Positions 1 through 5,721 of a DNA stretch of 5,721 nt are shown one piece after another; within the stretch, counting starts at the first letter, position 1, and each line of letters opens with the position of its first letter. The notes beneath the pieces are model-generated. The model made no database searches, was not told the DNA's origin, and saw only the letters and a program-made list of their open reading frames with translations. The position numbers and the translations under genes are program-made. Source of the stretch: Acidobacteriaceae bacterium. GTDB lineage: Bacteria > Acidobacteriota > Terriglobia > Terriglobales > Acidobacteriaceae. The stretch spans positions 8,876-14,596 of the forward strand of contig PMGP01000260.1 in assembly GCA_003156235.1 (NCBI GenBank), read 5' to 3'.

Positions 1-629
1 TGGAAGCGGAGCTGGAAGCTCGAAGGCACCAACACGCCTTCTACAGAGAGCGACTACTTACCATCCTTAAGGAGAGGGTGGGCCTGTGGACCACCGTGGC
101 CGAGATTGCTGTCAATCTCGACTCAAAGCGGAAACCCGTTACAAAGTCGGCACGTGAATCGGGAGGTTATCCGTATTACGGAGCCTCCGGAATCGTCGAT
201 TATGTTGACGACTACATCTTTGACGGTGACTATTTACTCGTTTCCGAAGACGGCGCAAATCTCTTGGCTAGATCAACTCCGATCGCCTTCTCCGTCTCTG
301 GCAAGGCCTGGGTGAATAACCACGCGCATGTGCTCAGCTTTTCTTCGTACGCGGAGCGGCGATTCGCTGAGATCTACCTCAACTCAATCGACCTGAGCCC
401 TTTTGTCTCCGGTGGTGCTCAACCCAAGCTCAATCAAGCGAACCTCAACCGCATTCCTATCCCCTGGCCTAGTCGAGTCGAGCAAGAGCGTTTCGTTGCA
501 ATCCTGGACAAGTTCGATGTGCTCGTGAACGACCCGGGCGCCGGTCTTCCCGCGGAGCTATTTGCTCGCCGCAAACAGTACGAGTACTACAGCCACCGAC
601 TTTTGACCTTCGAGGAGAAGGTGGCATGA
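1..629 (+). CDS. hsdS: Type I restriction-modification DNA specificity subunit HsdS, 3' part (5' end outside window)
   Basis: HsdS recognises the DNA target and bridges two HsdM methyltransferase subunits. The reading frame is open from the window edge (first full codon at 3), leaving 208 residues. Fragment residues about 2-21 are the central conserved helix of the family (AELEARRHQ...YRERLLTI). Residues about 27-165 form the second target-recognition domain, with YPYYGASG (56-63), a DGDYLLVSEDGANL stretch, VNNHAHVL and SGGAQPKLNQ near 136-145, followed by IPIPWP. Residues 184-203 are the distal conserved helix (AELFARRKQYEYYSHRLLTF), which repeats the central one. A GTG at 78 could be taken as a start, but the family sequence runs clearly through and upstream of it, so it is internal. 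The first target-recognition domain and hsdM should lie upstream. The stop overlaps the hsdR start. The family call is firm; the DNA target cannot be read from the sequence. Confidence 0.95.
   Translation, partial: EAELEARRHQHAFYRERLLTILKERVGLWTTVAEIAVNLDSKRKPVTKSARESGGYPYYGASGIVDYVDDYIFDGDYLLVSEDGANLLARSTPIAFSVSGKAWVNNHAHVLSFSSYAERRFAEIYLNSIDLSPFVSGGAQPKLNQANLNRIPIPWPSRVEQERFVAILDKFDVLVNDPGAGLPAELFARRKQYEYYSHRLLTFEEKVA
6..65 (+). repeat. Central conserved helix of HsdS, copy 1 of an internal repeat
   Basis: This codes for 20 residues starting AELEARRHQ and ending RLLTI. It is matched by the copy at 552-611, with 12 of 20 residues identical by my alignment. In the HsdS family the two conserved helices pair as an antiparallel spacer that sets the distance between the two half-sites and holds the HsdM subunits. 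The DNA copies have diverged, so this is an ancient structural repeat, not a recent duplication. Confidence 0.85.
552..611 (+). repeat. Distal conserved helix of HsdS, copy 2 of an internal repeat
   Basis: This codes for AELFARRKQ...LLTF, the partner of the helix at 6-65. Its position just before the stop, preceded by the family-typical ILDKFD...GLPAEL context, shows that the C-terminus of HsdS is intact and not truncated. Confidence 0.85.
612..629 (+). promoter_or_regulatory. hsdR ribosome binding site and hsdS/hsdR ATGA overlap
   Basis: GAGGAG at 612-617 lies 8 bases before the ATG at 626. The bases ATGA at 626-629 hold both the hsdR start and the hsdS stop (TGA 627-629). This arrangement supports translational coupling of the two subunits and fixes the hsdR start. 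The Shine-Dalgarno sequence is itself inside the last codons of hsdS. Confidence 0.85.
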
Positions 630-3600
630 GCGAAGCCAAGTCGACGCGCTACGAACCAATCGCGATAAGTGCGGAAAGCACGGTCGTTGCCGAGTTCATG
701 GCAGACCCTAACGAGTCGACTACCTATCAGTCTGAGGCTGAACTGGAACGTGACTTCGTTCAACTTTTAAGCGATCAGAAGTATCAATACTTTTCTTTTA
801 CGAGCGAGGCACAACTTATTGCGAATCTGCGAACGCAACTCGAGAAACTGAACGGAATTCAGTTCTCAGAGACCGAGTGGGATCAATTTTTCACGGAGCG
901 AATCTCTGGAACCAACGACGGCATCGTTGAAAAGACCATGCGGGTCCAAGAGGACTACGTCCAATTGTTACGTCGCGACGATGGGTCCTCAAAGAACGTG
1001 ATTCTCATCGACAAGTCGAACATTCACAACAACCGGCTCCAGGTCATCAATCAATATCAAATTGGTCAGGGAGAGGGTGGCGCGACAAGGACTAATCGCT
1101 ATGACGTCACCGTGCTCGTCAATGGATTACCAATGGTGCACATCGAACTGAAGCGTCGTGGCGTCGACATCCGTGAAGCTTTCAACCAGATCGACCGTTA
1201 CCAGCGTGACAGCTTCTGGGCAGGCTCGGGTCTCTTCGAATATGTGCAGCTCTTCGTCATCAGCAACGGCACCTTGACGAAGTACTATTCAAATACAACT
1301 CGCCGTCAGCACCTCAGTGAGGCAGCCGGTTCGAGACGTGTCCGAAAAACGTCGCACTCTTTTGAATTCACTTCGTGGTGGGCAGACGCTACTAACAGGC
1401 CGATTCAAGATCTCACTTCGTTCGCAAAGACCTTCTTTGCTCGTCACACGCTGCTAAACATTCTGACGAAATACTGTGTGCTCACAGCGGACCGGATGCT
1501 CCTGGTGATGCGGCCGTATCAAATCGCAGCGACGGAACGGATGCTTCAGAAGATCGCCACGTCGACGAACTACAAGCAACTCGGCTCGATCGCTGCAGGC
1601 GGATATGTCTGGCATACAACCGGGTCGGGAAAAACGCTCACGAGCTTCAAGGCGGCACAAATTGCGAGCAAGTTGTCGGATATCGACAAGGTGCTGTTCG
1701 TCGTTGACCGCAAGGACCTTGATTATCAAACGATGCGCGAATACGACCGGTTCCAAAAGGGCGCAGCGAATTCGAATACCTCTACCGCCGTCCTGAAGCG
1801 TCAGCTCGAAGATCCAAACGCTCGAATCATCATCACAACAATTCAAAAGTTGTCGACATTCATTACTGCAAATAAGGGTCACGCCATCTACTCCGGTCAC
1901 GTTGTGATCATCTTCGATGAGTGTCATCGATCCCAATTCGGCGACATGCATACATCAATTACGAAAGCCTTTAAGCGTTACAACCTATTCGGCTTTACCG
2001 GCACCCCAATTTTCGCCGTTAACTCAGGTAGTGGCGGAAACCCACAGCTCAAGACTACGGAGCAAGCCTTTGGGGAGAGACTGCACACGTACACGATCGT
2101 TGACGCAATTAGTGACAAGAATGTTCTGCCGTTCCGTATCGACTACGTGAACACAGTGAAGTTGCCAGATGGCATTGCCGAAAAGCAGGTCTCGGCGATA
2201 GATAGGGAGCGGGCTCTACTCGCACCGGAGCGCGTTCAACAGATCGTCGGCTACATCCTGGAGCACTTCGACCAGAAGACGAAGCGGTCGAGCTTCTACA
2301 AGCTTGGTGACCGACGCCTTGCTGGCTTCAACTCCATACTGGCAACCTCATCGATCGTCGCTGCCAAGGCTTACTACAGCGAGTTCCAGAGACAGCAAAA
2401 CAGTCTGTCCGTTGCGCAGCGCCTAAAAGTCGGTTTGATCTACAGCTTTTCTGTTAACGAGGAAGAGTCTGACGGGTTTCTTGGCGAAGAAGGATTCGAG
2501 ACCGAGGCACTAGATACGAACTCCCGAGACTTCTTGGAATCGGCCATCAACGACTACAACAAAACGTTCGGGACGAGCTTTGATACCTCCGCTGACAGGT
2601 TTCAGAACTACTACAAGGACCTGTCCTTACGAATCAAGAGTCGCGAGACCGATCTCGCCATTGTCGTCAATATGTTTTTGACTGGATTCGATGCCACGAC
2701 ACTCAACACTCTGTGGGTGGACAAGAATCTCCGCTCTCACGGCCTCATTCAGGCTTACTCGCGAACAAACCGCATTCTCAACTCAGTCAAGACCTTTGGC
2801 AACATCATTTCATTTCGTGACTTGGAACAAGAGACGAACGAAGCCATTGCCCTCTTTGGTAACAAGGATGCCAAGGGTGTGGTGCTCCTCAAACCATATG
2901 GCGACTACTACTCCGAATACGACGACAAGGTCGCCCAGTTGCTCCAAGCCTTTCCACTTGGAACCCCGATCACAGGAGAATCTGCGCAGAAGGAGTTCAT
3001 CATTCTGTTTGGATCAATCTTGCGACTTCAGAACATCCTCACGTCATTCGACGACTTTGTCGGCAACGACATTCTCACCGAGCGACAAGGACAGGATTAT
3101 CGCAGCGTCTATCTCGATCTGTACGCGGAGTTTAGGCGTGGTTCTGAGGCTGATCGAGAACTCATCAATGACGACCTTGTCTTTGAGATTGAGCTCATAA
3201 AGCAAGTTGAGATCAACGTTGACTATATCCTCATGCTCGTCCAGAAGTACCGAGATGAACGCGGTGATGGTGACGATGTTGAACTCCGCGCGACGATTAC
3301 CAGGGCTGTAGATGCTAGCCCGAGCCTTCGCAACAAGAAGGATCTCATTGAGGCCTTCGTCGATTCGGTATCGGCCACGGGTGAAGTCGACGAGGAGTGG
3401 CATGCGTTCATCGCGGCCCGGCGTAATTCAGAACTTGACACAATCATCGAGTCAGAAGGACTTCGCCCCGATGAGACGCGGAGGTATATAAAAACTGCCT
3501 TCCGCGATGGTTCGATTCAGACGACCGGCACCGCCGTCACGAAGATCTTGCCACCAGTGTCCCGTTTCGCTTCTGACGGTAGTCACAGCGAGAAGAAGCA

Positions 3601-3673
3601 GCGTGTACTTTCTCGTCTCGCTAATTTCTTCGATCGTTTCTTTGGAATGAGCCAGGGCGGAGGAGTCGAATAG
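626..3673 (+). CDS. hsdR: Type I restriction enzyme R subunit: endonuclease and DNA translocase (EcoR124I-like, type IC-like)
   Basis: HsdR gives the type I complex ATP-driven DNA translocation and cleavage of unmethylated DNA. The protein is 1015 residues, close to the roughly 1040 of EcoR124I HsdR. The N-terminal PD-(D/E)xK nuclease shows D160 (RYDVTV), E174 and K176 (HIELK), and the QxxxY motif Q188/Y192. The D-to-E-x-K spacing equals that recalled for EcoR124I (D151, E165, K167). A superfamily 2 helicase motor follows: motif I TTGSGKT at 331-337 (K336), motif II DECH at 431-434, motif III FTGTP at 457-461, motif V FLTGFD at 684-689 and motif VI QAYSRTNR at 709-716. Residues from about 780 to the end match the helical EcoR124I C-terminal type, including INVDYILMLVQKY near 863-875. 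All catalytic motifs are intact with no frameshift, so it should be active. The start is fixed by the ATGA overlap with hsdS and the Shine-Dalgarno at 612-617. It is probably co-transcribed with hsdS. Confidence 0.97.
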   Translation: MSEAKSTRYEPIAISAESTVVAEFMADPNESTTYQSEAELERDFVQLLSDQKYQYFSFTSEAQLIANLRTQLEKLNGIQFSETEWDQFFTERISGTNDGIVEKTMRVQEDYVQLLRRDDGSSKNVILIDKSNIHNNRLQVINQYQIGQGEGGATRTNRYDVTVLVNGLPMVHIELKRRGVDIREAFNQIDRYQRDSFWAGSGLFEYVQLFVISNGTLTKYYSNTTRRQHLSEAAGSRRVRKTSHSFEFTSWWADATNRPIQDLTSFAKTFFARHTLLNILTKYCVLTADRMLLVMRPYQIAATERMLQKIATSTNYKQLGSIAAGGYVWHTTGSGKTLTSFKAAQIASKLSDIDKVLFVVDRKDLDYQTMREYDRFQKGAANSNTSTAVLKRQLEDPNARIIITTIQKLSTFITANKGHAIYSGHVVIIFDECHRSQFGDMHTSITKAFKRYNLFGFTGTPIFAVNSGSGGNPQLKTTEQAFGERLHTYTIVDAISDKNVLPFRIDYVNTVKLPDGIAEKQVSAIDRERALLAPERVQQIVGYILEHFDQKTKRSSFYKLGDRRLAGFNSILATSSIVAAKAYYSEFQRQQNSLSVAQRLKVGLIYSFSVNEEESDGFLGEEGFETEALDTNSRDFLESAINDYNKTFGTSFDTSADRFQNYYKDLSLRIKSRETDLAIVVNMFLTGFDATTLNTLWVDKNLRSHGLIQAYSRTNRILNSVKTFGNIISFRDLEQETNEAIALFGNKDAKGVVLLKPYGDYYSEYDDKVAQLLQAFPLGTPITGESAQKEFIILFGSILRLQNILTSFDDFVGNDILTERQGQDYRSVYLDLYAEFRRGSEADRELINDDLVFEIELIKQVEINVDYILMLVQKYRDERGDGDDVELRATITRAVDASPSLRNKKDLIEAFVDSVSATGEVDEEWHAFIAARRNSELDTIIESEGLRPDETRRYIKTAFRDGSIQTTGTAVTKILPPVSRFASDGSHSEKKQRVLSRLANFFDRFFGMSQGGGVE
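3659..3665 (+). promoter_or_regulatory. Strong Shine-Dalgarno sequence inside the last hsdR codons
   Basis: GGAGGAG lies over the Gly-Gly-Val codons just before the hsdR stop. It is 10 bases before the ATG at 3676, a slightly long but usable distance. It is too far from the PHP-ATPase start at 3738 to serve it directly. Glycine codons can produce such a match by chance, so it only becomes meaningful together with the small ORF at 3676-3741. Confidence 0.45.
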
Positions 3674-3675
3674 TC

Positions 3676-3741
3676 ATGAATTGTTCTTCATCAAGAAAAG
3701 ACGAGTGTGTCGCGACAGTTCAATCGAAGGATGGAACATGA
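3676..3741 (+). CDS. Candidate 21-codon small ORF bridging hsdR and the PHP-ATPase gene
   Basis: An ATG two bases after the hsdR stop opens 21 codons (beginning MNCSSSRKDE, ending VQSKDGT) and stops with TGA at 3739-3741. It fills the whole gap and overlaps the downstream ATG (3738) as ATGA, the same junction type as hsdS/hsdR. GGAGGAG at 3659-3665 could initiate it. The peptide is polar, has two cysteines (residues 3 and 11), no membrane segment and no family I recognise. The simplest reading is a coupling or leader ORF that carries ribosomes from hsdR to the PHP-ATPase start. It could also be chance: 21 open codons is short, and the PHP-ATPase has its own Shine-Dalgarno. I see no similarity that would make it the remnant of a gene. 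Confidence 0.35.
   Translation: MNCSSSRKDECVATVQSKDGT
3684..3697 (+). repeat. Small AT-rich inverted repeat after hsdR
   Basis: TTCTT and AAGAA flank a four-base CATC loop. The stem has five pairs with a single G-C pair and no T-run follows on either strand, so it is too weak to act as an intrinsic terminator. It lies within codons 3-8 of the candidate small ORF and may be chance. Confidence 0.25.
3708..3717. promoter_or_regulatory. Perfect 10-base palindrome TGTCGCGACA
   Basis: This is a gapless self-complementary decamer centred about 25 bases before the PHP-ATPase ATG, and it does not extend further. With no loop it is better suited to binding a dimeric protein, or to being a methylation or cleavage site, than to folding as RNA. 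No promoter with good -35 and -10 boxes is visible next to it, which weakens an operator reading. The TCGA-rich base composition here makes short palindromes more likely by chance. Confidence 0.25.
3726..3731 (+). promoter_or_regulatory. Ribosome binding site of the PHP-ATPase gene
   Basis: GAAGGA ends 6 bases before the ATG at 3738, a good distance. This decides the start, since the frame is open further upstream with weaker candidates at 3705 (GTG) and 3681 (TTG). The 3738 start also puts the first PHP motif at residue 11, as is usual for the family. Confidence 0.7.
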
Positions 3742-5721
3742 GCACGTGGGCAAGATTTTGGCCGATCGACTTGCATGTTCACACACCAGGTTCATCAGAT
3801 GCCAAGCTCGAAAACTTTGGTTCGCCCGAAGAAATTGTTAAAGCTGCGATGGATGCAGGTCTGGCAGCGATTGCCATTACAGATCACAACACTGCTGAGT
3901 GGTGCGATCGGATGGGCGACGCTGCCAGAAACACTCCACTTATTGTCCTTCCGGGAGTCGAAATCAGCACTGCCGAGGGTCACTTGCTGGCAATTTGGGA
4001 AGAAGGAACGTCGAGTACGATCATCGACGAATTGCTTGTAACTGTCGGTATCAAAAAAGCTGAGCGCGGGAGGCTCGACATTTCAGCGAAGAAAGGCTTC
4101 GCTGAGGTGGCGCAGGAAGTTGCCGTATGCGGAGGCGTGGCGATCGCGGCGCACGCCGATAAAGAAAAGGGTTTGCTCAGTCTCGCGGTTAAATCTCATT
4201 TAGTCGAGACTTTGATGGACGACGCACTGTCTGCAGTCGAAGTAGTCCAACTCAGTAAGACAGGAGAGGTCGCCAAAAAGGTTGACAACAAGCGGATTCT
4301 TGCGTGCGTACGCGGTTCTGACACGTGGGATGCATCAAAGAATATTCACTCCCTTTCGGGAATTGGCATTCGTCGCACATGGCTTAAGGCAAGCCGACCA
4401 GATCTTGTCGGTCTGCGTCACGGGCTAGCAGACCCAGAGCTCCGCATCAGGCTTGATGAGCCAACAATGAATCCGTCCTACCCTCGTTTGGAGCAGGTTC
4501 AAATTTCAAGCGGCTTTCTTGATGGGCAGAAGGTCATATTCAGTCCCGATCTGAACTGTCTACTTGGGGGGACGGGAGCCGGGAAATCCCTGGTACTTGA
4601 AGCAATTCGCTATGCGATGGACCAGCAATTGGATCGCAAAAAGTTCCCGAAGCTTTGGGAAGAAGTTCAATCAAGACTAGAGACCGCACTGACCGAGTCC
4701 GGTGTCGTTCAACTGCACGCATGTGCAAACGGACAGCTCTATCGCATTGAACGAGCGTTTTCGAAGGATGGCCAAACTCAACCGTCCGTGCTTCAACAAA
4801 TTGCTGATGACTGGGTGGAAGTCGACTTAATACCGGGAGACTTGTTTTCACTTGCTGCATTTTCGCAGGGAGAGATTTTGGAATACTCGCGCGAACCTGT
4901 CGGTCGAATGACTTTGGTCGACTCCGGGATTGACCTCACTGGACACGAGTCAGAGATCGCAACGACTACCGAGGCTTTAAATGAGAACGCCCTTCAACTC
5001 ATTGCCCACCGAAAGAAGGTTCGGAAGCTGCGTGACGAAGCGGGGCGAGAGGCAGAACTCAAAGAACAGGTACGATCCCTCGCTGGCCTATTCGATACTG
5101 AACTGGTTAAGCAACAGGCTGGATGGCAAAAGGAGCGGTCCCGCCTGCGCAAGACCACCGGAGGTCTTTCCGGTCTTGAGAAGCCGGTCTTCAAAATTCC
5201 CAAATTGTTACAGCCAGCGGACGTTGAAGACAACGCGGACTTGCTCGAAGCAGTAAACAAGGCTCTGGACATATTGGAAAAGAGTCTCAATGCCGCTTCG
5301 ACAGCAGCCGAGACTGCGTTGGATCAAGCGAAGACCGAATTTAAGAGAATAAATGAAGAGTGGGACGGACGATTTGAAGAGATTAAGAAGAAGCTGGATG
5401 CTGAGCTTGAGCGAGTAAACCCAGGATCTTCCCTTGCTGCCCTCCGGGAACGTCTTGCATCGCTTCAATCGAAGCTGACAGACGCTGAGACGGCGAAGGA
5501 GGAATTAGATAAGGAGGCGATTCCTGAACTTCAAGCATCCCTCCAAGAACGCGAAGAGTTGATCAAGCGATTAAGTGCGGCACGACATGCGCGGCGGGAG
5601 CTCCGTCGCTCGAGAGTCGAAGAACTGAATGTTAAGACGGCGGGCTTTGTAAAACTCGATATTCCAAGTTACGGTGACTTCAACGATTTCAGGGCCGCAC
5701 TTGAGAAGTTAAAGGTCGGGT
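3738..5721 (+). CDS. PHP-domain phosphoesterase fused to an ABC/SMC-type ATPase with coiled coil (TrlF-like), 5' part; runs off the window
   Basis: The frame stays open to the window end, giving 661 residues and no stop. Residues 1 to about 240 are a PHP metallohydrolase domain: DLHVHTPGSSD (D11, H13, H15, D21), ITDHN (D49, H50), PGVEIS (E75), GH82 and AAHAD (H139). The last metal motif, normally DxH, reads GSDTW (D195, W197), with a histidine only at H204 in IHSLSGIG. An ATPase head follows: Walker A GGTGAGKS at 277-284 (K283) and a Q-loop-like FSQGEI (Q377). Residues about 405-480 and 500-630 are charged, heptad-like coiled coil, interrupted by a proline-containing segment near 483-493. The tail (GFVKLDIPSYGDFNDF) looks like the return to the ATPase head; the signature motif and Walker B should lie beyond the edge. 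No CxxC zinc hook is present in the visible coiled coil. PHP-ATPase fusions are known beside type I restriction genes, but the substrate is unknown. A phosphoester-cleaving, ATP-gated defence role is inference. The enzyme is probably cytosolic: no signal peptide or membrane segment is seen. Confidence 0.88.
   Translation, partial: MSTWARFWPIDLHVHTPGSSDAKLENFGSPEEIVKAAMDAGLAAIAITDHNTAEWCDRMGDAARNTPLIVLPGVEISTAEGHLLAIWEEGTSSTIIDELLVTVGIKKAERGRLDISAKKGFAEVAQEVAVCGGVAIAAHADKEKGLLSLAVKSHLVETLMDDALSAVEVVQLSKTGEVAKKVDNKRILACVRGSDTWDASKNIHSLSGIGIRRTWLKASRPDLVGLRHGLADPELRIRLDEPTMNPSYPRLEQVQISSGFLDGQKVIFSPDLNCLLGGTGAGKSLVLEAIRYAMDQQLDRKKFPKLWEEVQSRLETALTESGVVQLHACANGQLYRIERAFSKDGQTQPSVLQQIADDWVEVDLIPGDLFSLAAFSQGEILEYSREPVGRMTLVDSGIDLTGHESEIATTTEALNENALQLIAHRKKVRKLRDEAGREAELKEQVRSLAGLFDTELVKQQAGWQKERSRLRKTTGGLSGLEKPVFKIPKLLQPADVEDNADLLEAVNKALDILEKSLNAASTAAETALDQAKTEFKRINEEWDGRFEEIKKKLDAELERVNPGSSLAALRERLASLQSKLTDAETAKEELDKEAIPELQASLQEREELIKRLSAARHARRELRRSRVEELNVKTAGFVKLDIPSYGDFNDFRAALEKLKVG

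Noticed and set aside
78..629. A separate 183-residue protein starting at GTG 78
   Set aside because: The same frame continues to the window edge and encodes the HsdS central conserved helix upstream of the GTG, so this is an internal codon of hsdS.
1454..1951. Antisense 165-codon ORF inside hsdR
   Set aside because: It lies opposite the conserved helicase core of hsdR, has no recognisable domain or Shine-Dalgarno support, and is explained as a shadow of the coding strand. The same holds for the antisense ORFs at 3044-3403, 3223-3447, 4540-4860, 4994-5290 and 5208-5468.
2691..3200. Plus-strand 169-codon ORF in another frame of hsdR
   Set aside because: Its product is rich in Ser, Thr and Arg with no domain, and it overlaps hsdR motifs V and VI and the C-terminal domain, which are clearly coding in their own frame.
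3684..3700. Intrinsic terminator after hsdR
   Set aside because: The five-pair stem is AT-rich and no T-run follows on either strand.
3674..3737. Promoter for the PHP-ATPase in the gap
   Set aside because: TTGTTC at 3681 could be a weak -35 box, but no credible -10 box lies 16-18 bases further on, and tight gene spacing suggests read-through from hsdR.
3775..4041. Plus-strand 88-codon ORF after hsdR as the gene downstream of hsdR
   Set aside because: The real gene here is the PHP-ATPase starting at 3738 in a different frame, which shows conserved PHP motifs across this exact stretch. It has no stop inside the window because it runs off the end.
4971..5640. Zinc-hook Rad50/RloC-type protein
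   Set aside because: No CxxC occurs in the visible coiled coil, and the N-terminal PHP domain is not part of Rad50 or RloC. The unseen C-terminus keeps a small possibility open.

Overview
The window is a slice of a bacterial defence locus. All of its recognisable genes lie on the + strand, packed tightly in operon style. In order they are: the 3' part of a type I restriction-modification specificity gene (hsdS, ending at 629), a complete type I restriction/translocase gene (hsdR, 626-3673), a possible 21-codon ORF in the short gap (3676-3741), and the 5' part of a large gene (3738 to the window end, still open). That last gene encodes a PHP-domain metallohydrolase fused to an ABC/SMC-type ATPase with a coiled coil.

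Organism: by sampling six 60-base lines the GC content is about 50-52%. The tetramer TCGA is strongly over-represented: I counted about 62 copies, against about 22 expected for a random equal-base sequence. Starts carry clear Shine-Dalgarno sequences. This fits many bacteria; a moderate-GC actinobacterium is a weak guess, because a high TCGA count occurs there. Nothing in the window fixes the taxon, and type I loci are often horizontally acquired.

Layout: 1-629 is the central conserved helix, second target-recognition domain and distal conserved helix of HsdS. The hsdM gene and the first half of hsdS must lie upstream, outside the window. hsdS and hsdR overlap by ATGA. HsdR is of the EcoR124I-like (type IC-like) kind, with intact nuclease and helicase motifs. 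The 64-base gap after hsdR holds a strong GGAGGAG Shine-Dalgarno, a 21-codon ORF that itself overlaps the next start by ATGA, and a perfect 10-base palindrome. There is no convincing promoter or terminator in the gap, so the PHP-ATPase is probably read from the hsd transcript.

How the genes may work together: HsdS reads a bipartite DNA site, HsdM (unseen) methylates it, and HsdR joins to translocate and cut unmodified DNA. The PHP-ATPase is not a known subunit of the enzyme. Its coupling to the operon suggests an accessory or back-up defence role, comparable in position (not in sequence) to the PrrC anticodon nuclease carried in the EcoprrI type IC locus. The most interesting items are this PHP-ATPase, its unusual last metal-binding motif, and the candidate leader ORF that may couple its translation to hsdR.
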